This document shows positions 34,305-43,228 of a DNA stretch of 64,000 nt, piece after piece. The translations under genes were made by a program, and so were the position numbers. The DNA comes from JABSSA01 sp039960995. Lineage in GTDB: Bacteria > Pseudomonadota > Alphaproteobacteria > Rhodobacterales > Rhodobacteraceae. Location: contig JBDVKF010000072.1 in the NCBI GenBank assembly GCA_039960995.1, forward strand, positions 37,875-101,874. Direction: 5' to 3'. The first letter of the stretch is position 1. Every line of letters begins with the position of its first letter. The notes beneath the pieces are model-generated. The model did not search any database. It saw only the letters and a list, made by a program, of their open reading frames with translations, and was not told where the DNA came from.

Positions 34305-35609
34305 TCATTCTCCGAAGACGCGCGCGAAAATTGTGTTGACGTGTTTCGTATGATAGGCGAGGTCGAATTTCTCTTCGATTTCCTCGGCACTTAGGGCGGC
34401 TGTGACTTCGCTATCGCCCAGAAGTTCGGTTTTGAAATCTTTGCCCTCTTCCCAAACCTTCATCGCATTGCGCTGCACCAGGCGATAGGCGTCTTCGCGG
34501 CTGACGCCGGCTTGGGTCAGAGCCAAAAGAACGCGTTGGCTCATCACCAGACCGCGGAATTTGTTCATATTGGCCAACATATTGTCGGGATAGATGACCA
34601 ATTTGTCGACAACATTGGTCAGACGCGCCAGCGCAAAGTCCAAGGTCACGGTCGAGTCTGGTCCGATCATTCGTTCGACAGAACTGTGAGAGATATCGCG
34701 TTCGTGCCAAAGCGCGACGTTTTCCATTGCCGGCACAACAGCGGACCGCACAAGGCGAGCCAGGCCCGTCAGATTCTCGGTCAAAATCGGATTGCGCTTG
34801 TGCGGCATGGCGCTGGACCCTTTTTGGCCCGCGCTAAAGAATTCTTCTGCCTCAAGCACTTCGGTACGTTGCATGTGACGGATTTCAGTTGCGATGTTCT
34901 CAATCGAACTGGCGATCACGCCCAATGTCGCAAAGAAGGCGGCGTGGCGATCACGCGGAATAACCTGCGTGCTGATCGGTTCAGCCGTCAGACCAAGCTG
35001 TGCGCACACGTGTTCTTCGACACGGGGATCGATATTCGCAAAAGTTCCAACGGCACCGCTGATAGCGCCGGTCGCGATTTCGTCGCGCGCTGTGCGCAAG
35101 CGTGTCAGGTTGCGATCCATTTCGGCATAAAAGCGTGCAAAAGTCAGACCCATCGTTGTGGGTTCTGCGTGAATACCGTGACTGCGCCCAATGCGAACTG
35201 TGTCCTTGTGTTCAAGGGCACGACGTTTCAGGGCGGCCAATAGACCAGTCATGTCAGCAATCAACAGATCTGCGGCGCGGGTCAGCTGAACGTTGAACGT
35301 TGTATCCAGCACGTCAGAGGACGTCATGCCCTGATGCACAAAGCGCGCTTCGTCATTTCCGATGATTTCCGCCAGATGCGTCAGGAACGCGATCACGTCA
35401 TGTTTGGTGACGGCTTCGATTTCATCAATGCGGGCCACATCAAATTCGAAATCTTTGGCTTTCCAAACCGCTTGCGCGTTTTCCTTTGGAATGACGCCCA
35501 GTTCAGCCATTGCATCACATGCATGTGCTTCAATTTCATACCAAATACGAAATTTTGTGGCCGGTTCCCATATCTGAACCATTTCGGGGCGGGAATAACG
35601 CGGGATCAT
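34305..35609 (-). CDS. purB: adenylosuccinate lyase
   Basis: 434 residues, the normal length. The fumarase-superfamily signature GSSAMPHKRNP is intact, and MTSSDVLDT and RSHGIHAEP are purB motifs. The enzyme acts twice in purine synthesis. ATG 35609 starts the usual IPRYSRPEM; an earlier in-frame start has no support. AGGA lies about seven bases upstream. Confidence 0.95.
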   Translation of the reverse strand: MIPRYSRPEMVQIWEPATKFRIWYEIEAHACDAMAELGVIPKENAQAVWKAKDFEFDVARIDEIEAVTKHDVIAFLTHLAEIIGNDEARFVHQGMTSSDVLDTTFNVQLTRAADLLIADMTGLLAALKRRALEHKDTVRIGRSHGIHAEPTTMGLTFARFYAEMDRNLTRLRTARDEIATGAISGAVGTFANIDPRVEEHVCAQLGLTAEPISTQVIPRDRHAAFFATLGVIASSIENIATEIRHMQRTEVLEAEEFFSAGQKGSSAMPHKRNPILTENLTGLARLVRSAVVPAMENVALWHERDISHSSVERMIGPDSTVTLDFALARLTNVVDKLVIYPDNMLANMNKFRGLVMSQRVLLALTQAGVSREDAYRLVQRNAMKVWEEGKDFKTELLGDSEVTAALSAEEIEEKFDLAYHTKHVNTIFARVFGE

Positions 35610-35690
35610 GGGAAGTCCTTTTGTGGCTGTCACTTCTTGCGGGGGCCTCTTAGACTGCGCGCAATCTGGCCACAACCGCTCGAGCGCTAC

Positions 35691-36020
35691 ATGAGACTCT
35701 TTGCCCTTATTTTCTTTGTGATCGCTGGCCCAGCATGTGCTGATGATTGGGTGGCCCTAACAGGGTCGCAGACGCGGACCGCGTTAGAGGGGCGCAAATT
35801 GCAATATGCGAAGGCTTGGCAGGAATTTCGATCTTCGGGGCGCACGTTGTATAATGCAGGGCAAGACAGTTGGGGATATTGGCGCATCGAAGACGATCAA
35901 TATTGCAGTCAATGGCCACCTTCGGACCTTTGGGCGTGCTACCGGCTGGAGCAAAAGGGTGAAATGTTACGATTTGTGGGCAACGGCGATGACATCACCG
36001 AAGCGGTCTATGCAGATTGA
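35691..36020 (+). CDS. small exported protein of unknown function
   Basis: 109 residues. A signal peptide (RLFALIFFVIAGPACADD) precedes a mature domain with two cysteines in DDQYCSQWPPSDLWACYRLE, likely disulfide-bonded. This WxYW...C...WAC pattern is common in small exported roseobacter proteins. Its end overlaps the next gene by 11 bases. Function is unknown. Confidence 0.65.
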   Translation: MRLFALIFFVIAGPACADDWVALTGSQTRTALEGRKLQYAKAWQEFRSSGRTLYNAGQDSWGYWRIEDDQYCSQWPPSDLWACYRLEQKGEMLRFVGNGDDITEAVYAD

Positions 36021-36414
36021 ATTGGCCGATTTTATGGGGTGCTGGCTTGTGGAACGCGCTATTCGTCATGCGGACGGCACTGAGGCGCAGTTCCAAGGGA
36101 CGGCGACCTGGACGCCCGACGGTACTGATGCGTTGTACGTCGAAAACGGTCGCCTGAGCATGGCGGGCGGCACGTCCTTTCACGCGGAACGACGCTATGT
36201 GTGGGATCACGCACTAAACGTGTATTTTGAAGATGGGCGGTTTTTTCATTCCGTTTCTGTAGTGGGGAACCAGTCCACACATGACTGTGCCCCCGATACG
36301 TACTGTGTCGACTATGACTTTGACGAATGGCCAACCTTTCGCGTGGTTTGGCACGTCACGGGGCCGCGCAAAGATTATGTTTCAAACACCATTTACACGC
36401 GGCAACCCGACTGA
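36010..36414 (+). CDS. DUF6314 family protein
   Basis: 134 residues from ATG 36010. The features DFMGCWLVERAI, GTATWTPD, and HDCAPDTYCVDYDF followed by FRVVWHVTGPRKDY match a small beta-barrel family common in Rhodobacterales. Function is unknown. It overlaps the end of the exported-protein gene and is probably co-transcribed with it. Confidence 0.7.
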   Translation: MQIELADFMGCWLVERAIRHADGTEAQFQGTATWTPDGTDALYVENGRLSMAGGTSFHAERRYVWDHALNVYFEDGRFFHSVSVVGNQSTHDCAPDTYCVDYDFDEWPTFRVVWHVTGPRKDYVSNTIYTRQPD

Positions 36415-36525
36415 ATTTAAGCATTGTGACCAATCATCGCGATTGCAGGTCGCTTTGCGCTTGCAGCAAATCCTCAGTCTTGGCAAAACCCATCGCAAGA
36501 AAAAACATCGCGAGGAGCGGATAGA

Positions 36526-37125
36526 ATGGAAGCAACCTTGAATAACAAAGTCCTAAGCGAAGTTTGGGGTGTAAGCGAAGGCATCGGTCTACGTGTCAAA
36601 CAAGCCGCTCTTGTGGTTCTGGGCATTGCAATCCTTGCGATTGCGGCGAAAATCAAGGTTCCAATGTGGCCTGTTCCAATCACAATGGGCACGTTTGCTG
36701 TGCTCAGCATCGGCGCCGCTTATGGTGCGCGACTGGGTTTGGTGACCATTCTTGGATACATGATTGTGGGTGCAATTGGGTTTGACGTGTTCGCGGGATC
36801 GTCTGCCGAAGAATTCGGCCTGACATATATGATGGGCGGCACGGGTGGATATCTGGTCGGTTACGTTCTTGCCACTTTCGCATTGGGCATGTTGGCACGT
36901 CGCGGCTGGGATCGGTCATTTGTTTGGATGGCGCTGGCTATGTTGATCGGGAACGTCCTGATTTACGTGCCTGGGTTGATCTGGTTGGGCCAGCTTTACG
37001 GATGGGATCAGCCCATTTTGCAGTGGGGTTTGACACCGTTCCTGATTGGCGATGCTCTGAAATTGGGTCTGGCTGCGGTTATCTTGCCCGCAGTATGGTC
37101 GTTTGTCGGCAAAGCCCGCACATAA
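36526..37125 (+). CDS. bioY: biotin transporter BioY
   Basis: 199 residues, six membrane helices. KVPMWPVPITMGTFAVLSIGAAYGARLG is the BioY signature, and GGTGGYLVGYV the substrate-binding helix region. BioY is the S component of an energy-coupling-factor transporter. No bioM or bioN gene adjoins, so it may act alone or use a distant ATPase. I see no BioR-type box upstream. Confidence 0.92.
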   Translation: MEATLNNKVLSEVWGVSEGIGLRVKQAALVVLGIAILAIAAKIKVPMWPVPITMGTFAVLSIGAAYGARLGLVTILGYMIVGAIGFDVFAGSSAEEFGLTYMMGGTGGYLVGYVLATFALGMLARRGWDRSFVWMALAMLIGNVLIYVPGLIWLGQLYGWDQPILQWGLTPFLIGDALKLGLAAVILPAVWSFVGKART

Positions 37126-37146
37126 CTCACTAAAAGATGAACAAAG

Positions 37147-37177
37147 GGGCGCAAGGCATTAACCTTGCGCCCTTTTT
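37147..37177 (+). terminator. terminator after bioY
   Basis: GGGCGCAAGG pairs with CCTTGCGCCC around a six-base loop and is followed by five T residues: a textbook intrinsic terminator. Confidence 0.93.
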
Positions 37178-38386
37178 CTATACGGCGAGTTCCGTCAACA
37201 CGCGTGAAGAATGTTCCAACGTTCGATGCACAGGGCATTTATCCGCAATCTCAAGCAACCTTTGACGTTGTTCGGTATCTAGATCGCCAAGCAGGGTAAT
37301 CCGGCGGACCCATTCATCAATCTTGCTATTTTCGCCCGCATCACCTGCATGCGTTTTGGCGTGGCTGACATCGACGCTGACATGATCCAAAGGCCATCCT
37401 TTGCGCCGCGCATACATGCGAATGGTCATCGACGTACAGGCCGCGAGCCCTGCAGACAGGAAGCCATAAGGGGTCAGACCTTTGTTTGCACCGCCCACAC
37501 TGACGGGTTCATCCGCCAAAAGGTGATGATGTGGCCCACTTTGAATGTCTTGCAAAAAGCCACTTGCATCGGCCTCAGCTGAGCGCACAACGCCCTCTGG
37601 TGTATCAGGATGTTCGGCGTAGTGGTTCAAGTTGAGATACTTGGACGCCCATGTCGAAATAACATCCGCTGCATATTCCGCATGTTCGGCTTCTGTCACA
37701 AGATGATCCGCATCATCCAAAGTCACAAAGCTTTTCGGATGCTTGGCTGCCATAAAGATTTGGCTGGCGTTATCAATCGAAACGATCCCGTCTTGTGGTG
37801 CATGCAACACCAACAGGGCCGAGTGTAGCTTGGCGATTGAATCCGTCAGAGCCGTTTGTTTAACGTCCTCAACAAAGGACTGCCCGATGCGAATTGGACG
37901 TCCGCCCAGATTGACCTCAGCCACGCCTTCGGATTGGATTTCAGGCAGGGCACTTTCAAAATTATGCGTGACATGACCCGGATCAAACGGGGCGCCAATA
38001 GTGGCAATCGCTTTGATTTCTTCCAGTTGGCTGCCTGCCTTCAAAACGGCTGCTCCGCCAAGGCTGTGACCGATCAACAGGGCTGGGGCATTTCCGCGTT
38101 CGGTCATGAATTTCGCAGCCAAAACAAGGTCTTGCACGTTGGATGTGAAATTCGTGTTGGCGAATTCACCCTTGGAATGCCCTAAGCCGGTAAAGTCAAA
38201 GCGCAAAACGGCAATCCCAAGGGATGCCAAACGCGCGGCGATCCTACGTGCGGCCGGGATATCCTTGCCACATGTAAAACAATGCGCAAACAGCGCGTTG
38301 GCCAACACGGGACCATCAGGAAGATCGAGACGAGCGGCAAGTTCCGAGCCGTCGTGACCCGTAAACGTGATGCGTTCTGTTGGCAT
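37178..38386 (-). CDS. alpha/beta hydrolase-OsmC fusion protein
   Basis: 402 residues. The first ~255 are an alpha/beta hydrolase with nucleophile elbow GHSLGG, Asp in APQDGIVS and His in DDADHLV. The rest is an OsmC domain with the two redox cysteines in GLAACTSMTI and DKCPVHRTLE. Such fusions are found in many proteobacteria; the OsmC half removes organic peroxides and the role of the hydrolase half is unclear. ATG 38386 follows GGAG. Confidence 0.88.
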   Translation of the reverse strand: MPTERITFTGHDGSELAARLDLPDGPVLANALFAHCFTCGKDIPAARRIAARLASLGIAVLRFDFTGLGHSKGEFANTNFTSNVQDLVLAAKFMTERGNAPALLIGHSLGGAAVLKAGSQLEEIKAIATIGAPFDPGHVTHNFESALPEIQSEGVAEVNLGGRPIRIGQSFVEDVKQTALTDSIAKLHSALLVLHAPQDGIVSIDNASQIFMAAKHPKSFVTLDDADHLVTEAEHAEYAADVISTWASKYLNLNHYAEHPDTPEGVVRSAEADASGFLQDIQSGPHHHLLADEPVSVGGANKGLTPYGFLSAGLAACTSMTIRMYARRKGWPLDHVSVDVSHAKTHAGDAGENSKIDEWVRRITLLGDLDTEQRQRLLEIADKCPVHRTLEHSSRVLTELAV

Positions 38387-38560
38387 AAGTCTTCTCCTTC
38401 TTTGGAGCAAAGAGTGGCGACCCTAATGTGGCCTGTGAACACCTGTTACTGCAATCTCACGTCCATGTGTTAGTGACGTTCGGAAAATTCCATCGAATTG
38501 CATCGAACGTTACAAGCGCGATGCAATCGTCGCGCATATTCCAATCATCGCTGTAGAAAC

Positions 38561-38589
38561 AAAAAAGGCGGCCCCAAAAGGGACCGCCC
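38561..38589 (-). terminator. terminator of the TRAP/sulfolytic operon
   Basis: Read on the minus strand, a nine-base stem (38580-38588 with 38567-38575, one wobble pair) around a TTTT loop is followed by six T residues, just after the dctP stop. Confidence 0.88.
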
Positions 38590-38612
38590 AATAGCACTTG
38601 CACTAAGTGTTC

Positions 38613-39677
38613 TTATTGTGTGTCTAATGTGCGTGACGCGTCGATATCCGCTTCGACGGACGCAACGGTTGATGTCAGCGCATCAAAGATTGCCTGACCG
38701 CCATCAACATTGCCTTTGAACCAGTCATAAACGGGAGCAGCGGCATCTTTGAACGCTGTTTTTTCTTCGGGCGTTGGCACATAAAGATCGCCACCGGCTG
38801 CGGTGAAATCCTGATAGGCTTGGATCGACTTACGCTTTGGCGACGCAAAGGTTGCCTGTTGCAACTGATAGAAGCCATCAGCCACAACATTGCGCAGCTC
38901 TGGTGACATGGACGACAGTTTTTCGTTGTTCATGAACCACAGCGCGCCCATGTAGGCGTGACCGTCAAGCGTGACATATTTCAGGCCAGCATCTGGGAAT
39001 TTCATACCCATGATGTCGGTGATGCCGTTTTTGGAACCTTCAACAACGCCCGTCTGGAACGATGTGAACAGCTCTGGCCACGGGATCGGTGTCGGCGCTG
39101 CACCAAGGGCTTTCACAAGCTCCTGAGGCAAGTCAGCGACAACCGTACGGATTTTCAGGCCTTCCATGTCAGTCGGGTTGGCAACACGGCGTTTCGTGTT
39201 GGCAAAGTTGCGCCAGCCACCAGTGTTACCGATGGTCATCAGACGGATGGCACCGCCGGATGCTTCCATTGTCATGGACTGCATGGTTTTTGTGAATTCC
39301 GTTCCGCTGGACAACGCGGCTTCGGCCACGCGGTCATCTGCCATCAGGTACGGCAAATCAAGAACCTGCACGAAGGGAAAGATGCCCGACGCACCGCCAG
39401 ATGTGGAAATGTAGACGTCGATATTGCCGTCAGCCACACCTTGCAAACATTCCGCACCGTTTGAACACAGCTGCGTTCCGATGAACATTTCGACTTCGAT
39501 TGCGCCGTTTGATGCTTGTTCAACATAGTTTTTGAACACAACAAGACCGTCATAGTCTTCGTCGTTTTCATTCGAATTCGCAGTCGCCCGAATTGTAAAA
39601 TCAGCCGCCTGAGCAGCGATAGCGGACGATGCAAGCATAGCCGCCATCGTCAAAGGTTTTATGATAGATTTGAGCAT
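38613..39677 (-). CDS. TRAP transporter substrate-binding protein (DctP)
   Basis: 354 residues with signal peptide (LTMAAMLASSAIAAQA). The DctP pattern GLKIRTV, then VEGSKNGITDI and LDGHAYMGALWFMN is present. It binds the solute in the periplasm for the dctQ/dctM permease. It is the last gene of a six-gene operon whose first three genes look like sulfoquinovose monooxygenase, reductase and flavin reductase, so sulfoquinovose or its glycoside is the predicted cargo. Confidence 0.88.
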   Translation of the reverse strand: MLKSIIKPLTMAAMLASSAIAAQAADFTIRATANSNENDEDYDGLVVFKNYVEQASNGAIEVEMFIGTQLCSNGAECLQGVADGNIDVYISTSGGASGIFPFVQVLDLPYLMADDRVAEAALSSGTEFTKTMQSMTMEASGGAIRLMTIGNTGGWRNFANTKRRVANPTDMEGLKIRTVVADLPQELVKALGAAPTPIPWPELFTSFQTGVVEGSKNGITDIMGMKFPDAGLKYVTLDGHAYMGALWFMNNEKLSSMSPELRNVVADGFYQLQQATFASPKRKSIQAYQDFTAAGGDLYVPTPEEKTAFKDAAAPVYDWFKGNVDGGQAIFDALTSTVASVEADIDASRTLDTQ

Positions 39678-39706
39678 TATAGGTACCTCCCTAGTTAATT
39701 ATTGGC

Positions 39707-41182
39707 TCAGTTCGCGAACCCGGTTAGTCTCGGGATCGTCATGGAAATGGCTGGCACGAATGTGATCAAAAAGATCACAAACACTTCGACAGCCAAAAAC
39801 GGTAAGATGGTGCGGGCGATCGTTTCGACCCGTTCTTTCGACACAGCGGATGCCACGAATAGCACAAGCCCCATCGGCGGCGTGGCCAGACCAACGGTCA
39901 AGTTCACGCTCATGATGATTGCAAAGTGGATGGAATCCACACCCAAATCAGTAAAGATCGGGCCGAGGATTGGGCCCAAAATGATAATGGCAGGCCCCGC
40001 ATCCAAGAACATTCCGACGATGAACAACAGGAGATTGATCAAGAACAACAAGATCAACGGGTTCTCGCTAAGGGACAAAATGAATTCAGCCAATTGTTCT
40101 GGCGCATGGCTGAGGCTGACCACGGTTTTGAACGCCATTGCAGCCCCAACCAAAAGCAAAACCACTGCCGATGTTATGCCGGAATTCACCAGCACTTGTG
40201 GGATATCGCTCCATTTCAGGCTGCGTAGGATAAAGAACCCAACCATAATCGCATAAGCCACCGCGACGGCTGCGGCCTCGGTCGGGGTGAACACACCCGC
40301 AAGGATTCCGCCCAAGATCAAGATCGGCGTTTGCAGCGGCACCATTGCCCGTTTGCACACCATCCGAAAATCATGACTGACCATGCGGCGGATGCCCAAA
40401 AAGATTACATGCGCGATCAGTAGGGCGATAAGCAACATCCCCCATGACATGCCCGCGCTTAACCCTTCCGGGGCGGGCATAAAGGACCAAATGACCAATG
40501 CGATGTTCAGGCGGACAAGGACAAACGAAACCCACCATTCGACTTGGCCCAATTGTGTGCCCGTCAGATCAACGCGGTGAGCGGCGGGCAAATCGTAACG
40601 ATCCGCCATCAAACGCACCATGATCATCAACCCAACGCCCACAAGAATTCCGGGAACGATCCCAGCAAGGAACAGTGCCGCCACGCTTTCGCCCATAACA
40701 TAGGCGTAAATGATCATAATGCCCGATGGCGGGATAATCGGGCCGATGACTGAGCTTGCCGCAGTAATGGCTGCCGCAAATTTACGGGTATAACCTTCTT
40801 TTTCCATGGCCGGGATCAACATGGATCCAAGTGCAGATGTATCCGCAACCGCAGATCCGCTGAGACCAGCAAAGAGGATCGAAGACAGGATATTAACCTG
40901 GGCCAAGCCACCGCGCAGATGGCCCATCAAGGCCTGACTGAATTCAACAAGACGGATCGTTATCCCGCCACGGTTCATCAGCTCACCCGCCAGCATGAAA
41001 AACGGAATGGCCATCAGTGGGAAACTGTCCATGCCGTTGTAAAGATTGCGATAAAGCAAGGTGATTTCTTTTTCTTGCCCGCTCATCCAAAGCAAAACAC
41101 CCGGCGCTGCAAGCAAGCCAAAGAAGACTGGCAAGCCGATCATGAGGAAGATCAAGAACGCGGGGAGGAACCAAATCAACAT
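39707..41182 (-). CDS. TRAP transporter large permease (DctM)
   Basis: 491 residues, a multi-helix membrane protein. FAGLSGSAVADTSALGSMLIPAM, VIGPIIPPSGIMIIY and FTPTEAAAVAVAYA are DctM signatures. It drives uptake with a sodium or proton gradient; a sodium gradient would be supplied by the NQR complex in this window. It is about 80 residues longer than many DctM proteins, mainly through an insertion around residues 200-260. Its start follows the dctQ stop directly. Confidence 0.9.
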   Translation of the reverse strand: MLIWFLPAFLIFLMIGLPVFFGLLAAPGVLLWMSGQEKEITLLYRNLYNGMDSFPLMAIPFFMLAGELMNRGGITIRLVEFSQALMGHLRGGLAQVNILSSILFAGLSGSAVADTSALGSMLIPAMEKEGYTRKFAAAITAASSVIGPIIPPSGIMIIYAYVMGESVAALFLAGIVPGILVGVGLMIMVRLMADRYDLPAAHRVDLTGTQLGQVEWWVSFVLVRLNIALVIWSFMPAPEGLSAGMSWGMLLIALLIAHVIFLGIRRMVSHDFRMVCKRAMVPLQTPILILGGILAGVFTPTEAAAVAVAYAIMVGFFILRSLKWSDIPQVLVNSGITSAVVLLLVGAAMAFKTVVSLSHAPEQLAEFILSLSENPLILLFLINLLLFIVGMFLDAGPAIIILGPILGPIFTDLGVDSIHFAIIMSVNLTVGLATPPMGLVLFVASAVSKERVETIARTILPFLAVEVFVIFLITFVPAISMTIPRLTGFAN

Positions 41183-41767
41183 TTAATCTGCCCCCACCGT
41201 TTCTGCGTCGGGAATGGGTTGCAGCCGATCACTACCGCCCAGTAAGGACACGATTGACCGCAAAATCAGTTCGATATTGACCGAGATCAAAAGAACGATC
41301 CCAACCAAAACCGATGCCATCATCCAACTGCGGGGCAGGCGGTACCATTCACCGCCACCCAGCGGCAAATACAGCGATGCGGATTTAAATTTGCCACCAA
41401 ACCCGGTGACTTCGTTCCATCCAATTTGAACGCCCACAACCAAGACCGTGAGACAAATCAGAAACAAGATCAGATTCAAAAATTGACCGGCTTTGGTTGG
41501 CAAGGCGCGCCCAAACATGTCGATTGCGACGAAACCACCACGTCTGAACGCCGTTGGCGCCATGAGACCCGCCATCCATAACATACAAAATCGAGCGGCT
41601 TCGTCGGGCCAGGGCAGGGCGCTGTTCAAAACATATCGGAAAAACACCTGCACAAGGATTGCGATGACCATCAAAGCCACCGCAAATCCCCCAATCGCGC
41701 GTCCCAACTTCAACACGACTTCATTAACGAAGCCGAGTGGTGTGATCACCGCCAGCAATGCGCCCAT
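41183..41767 (-). CDS. TRAP transporter small permease (DctQ)
   Basis: 194 residues, four helices. QVFFRYVLNSALPWPDEAARFCMLWM is the DctQ signature. ATG 41767 is preferred because GGGAGG precedes it by six bases; a GTG six codons earlier is open. It lies about 60 bases after the flavin reductase and joins dctM with no gap. Confidence 0.88.
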   Translation of the reverse strand: MGALLAVITPLGFVNEVVLKLGRAIGGFAVALMVIAILVQVFFRYVLNSALPWPDEAARFCMLWMAGLMAPTAFRRGGFVAIDMFGRALPTKAGQFLNLILFLICLTVLVVGVQIGWNEVTGFGGKFKSASLYLPLGGGEWYRLPRSWMMASVLVGIVLLISVNIELILRSIVSLLGGSDRLQPIPDAETVGAD

Positions 41768-41825
41768 GCGGGCCCTCCCAGTCACGCGTTTCGCGTGTTT
41801 TCGCGCCTAAGGCGCGTGCGCTATG

Positions 41826-42338
41826 TCATTGCGCAAATTGGCCGAATTTACCGGCATAAAAGGCCAAAGCGTCTCCATCCCTCACTTCGGCCCGAGTAAC
41901 TTTCCCAACGATTATCACGTGATCCCCTGCGTCATGACAAGCAACACGTGTACATTCAAACCTCGACAAGCATCCTGAAATCAACGGAACGTCATCTTCG
42001 TTTTCCACATGCTCCACTTTTCCAAGCGTAAACGCGTCCTTGGCGCAGGCATCGCACAGCTCTTCTTGTTCTGCAGCCAGAATATGGATTGCAAAGCGGT
42101 CTGCCATCGAAAAAAACGGATACCGACGTGAACTTTTGTCGATAGCCCACATGACCAGTGCTGGATCCAGCGATATCGACGAAAAACTGTTGGCCGTGAT
42201 GCAAATTGGGCCTAGATCGCTTGCGCAGGTGACAACTGTGACCCCGGTGGCAAATTTTCCAAATGCATCGCGCAGATTGCGTGTGTTTTCTACGTCGGGT
42301 GTGAACGTCTTGGGCATCTCGGGCGTCATCATGTTCAT
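41826..42338 (-). CDS. flavin reductase, SmoA-like
   Basis: 170 residues of the flavin reductase-like (HpaC/ActVB) family: FGKFATGVTVVTC and ANSFSSISLDPALVMWAI are the flavin-binding motifs. It would supply reduced FMN to the monooxygenase two genes upstream. The start is chosen at the TAATG overlap with the aldo/keto reductase stop; the frame extends 15 codons earlier. In the sulfo-SMO pathway this role is SmoA. Confidence 0.85.
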   Translation of the reverse strand: MNMMTPEMPKTFTPDVENTRNLRDAFGKFATGVTVVTCASDLGPICITANSFSSISLDPALVMWAIDKSSRRYPFFSMADRFAIHILAAEQEELCDACAKDAFTLGKVEHVENEDDVPLISGCLSRFECTRVACHDAGDHVIIVGKVTRAEVRDGDALAFYAGKFGQFAQ

Positions 42339-43228
42339 TAGGGAACCTCGTTTCCAAGAGCCGCTGTGTAAAGACGATACCAAGTTTCGCGATCAAGGTT
42401 AACTTTCATCGCATCCGACAAACGCCCGATCCGATCTAGGTTATTGGTTCCCATAACGGGCAGAATATTCGCCGGATGGGCCAACAGAAATGCAACCGCG
42501 ACGGCTGATCTATCAACGCCAGCTTGCGCGGCGATTTCATCGGCAACCGTCGCCACGTCGCCCGTGCCGGTCATCAAAGCCCCACCACCCAATGGTGACC
42601 ACGCCATAATCGGTGTGCCGATACGTTGTTGGAATGCCAGATCACCATTTGTGAAAGGTGAGATTTCACCCAAGGAAATTTCGATCTGGTTTGTGACCAG
42701 AGGCGTTTTCATTGCTGATTGCAGCAATTCCCAATCCCAGGGGCGGAAGTTGGACACACCGACAGACCGCACCTTGCCGCTGGCGACCAGATCATCCAAT
42801 GCGCTACCGGTTTCAATGTGATCCATCATGGGGTCGGGGCGGTGAATAAGCAGTAGATCAATGTGATCGATCGACATTTCACGCAGGGAATGCTCAACGG
42901 ACGCTTCGATATGTGCGCGTGACGTATCGTAGTGTTTCACTGTCGTCGCTGCATAACGTCCAACGGGTGCAACGATATCGCACTTGGTAACGATTTCCAT
43001 TTTGTTGCGCAGCGATGAATTGGCTTTCAAAGCCGCGCCCATCACGGCTTCGGCTGCGTAACCGCCGTAAATGTCCGCTTGATCAAAAGTCGTTATCCCT
43101 TGATCCAGACAGGATTGTATTTTTGCCTCAACATGGGCGGGCGATGTGTCATCAGCCTCGGCCAAACGCCACATGCCATAGACGATGCGGCTGAATTCCA
43201 GACCATCTGTAATCTTAACACGATCCAT
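42338..43228 (-). CDS. aldo/keto reductase, SmoB-like
   Basis: 296 residues. The catalytic tetrad is visible: Asp and Tyr in FDQADIYGGY, Lys in EIVTKCD and His in LLLIHRPDP. In the sulfo-SMO pathway SmoB reduces 6-oxo-glucose, produced when the monooxygenase removes sulfite from sulfoquinovose, to glucose. Position between monooxygenase and flavin reductase fits that role. The start overlaps the upstream stop (TAATG). The frame opens 26 codons earlier but inside the upstream gene. Confidence 0.82.
   Translation of the reverse strand: MDRVKITDGLEFSRIVYGMWRLAEADDTSPAHVEAKIQSCLDQGITTFDQADIYGGYAAEAVMGAALKANSSLRNKMEIVTKCDIVAPVGRYAATTVKHYDTSRAHIEASVEHSLREMSIDHIDLLLIHRPDPMMDHIETGSALDDLVASGKVRSVGVSNFRPWDWELLQSAMKTPLVTNQIEISLGEISPFTNGDLAFQQRIGTPIMAWSPLGGGALMTGTGDVATVADEIAAQAGVDRSAVAVAFLLAHPANILPVMGTNNLDRIGRLSDAMKVNLDRETWYRLYTAALGNEVP

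Noticed and set aside
35334..35690. A long N-terminal extension of the small exported protein
   Set aside because: It runs antisense through purB; the signal peptide begins at 35691.
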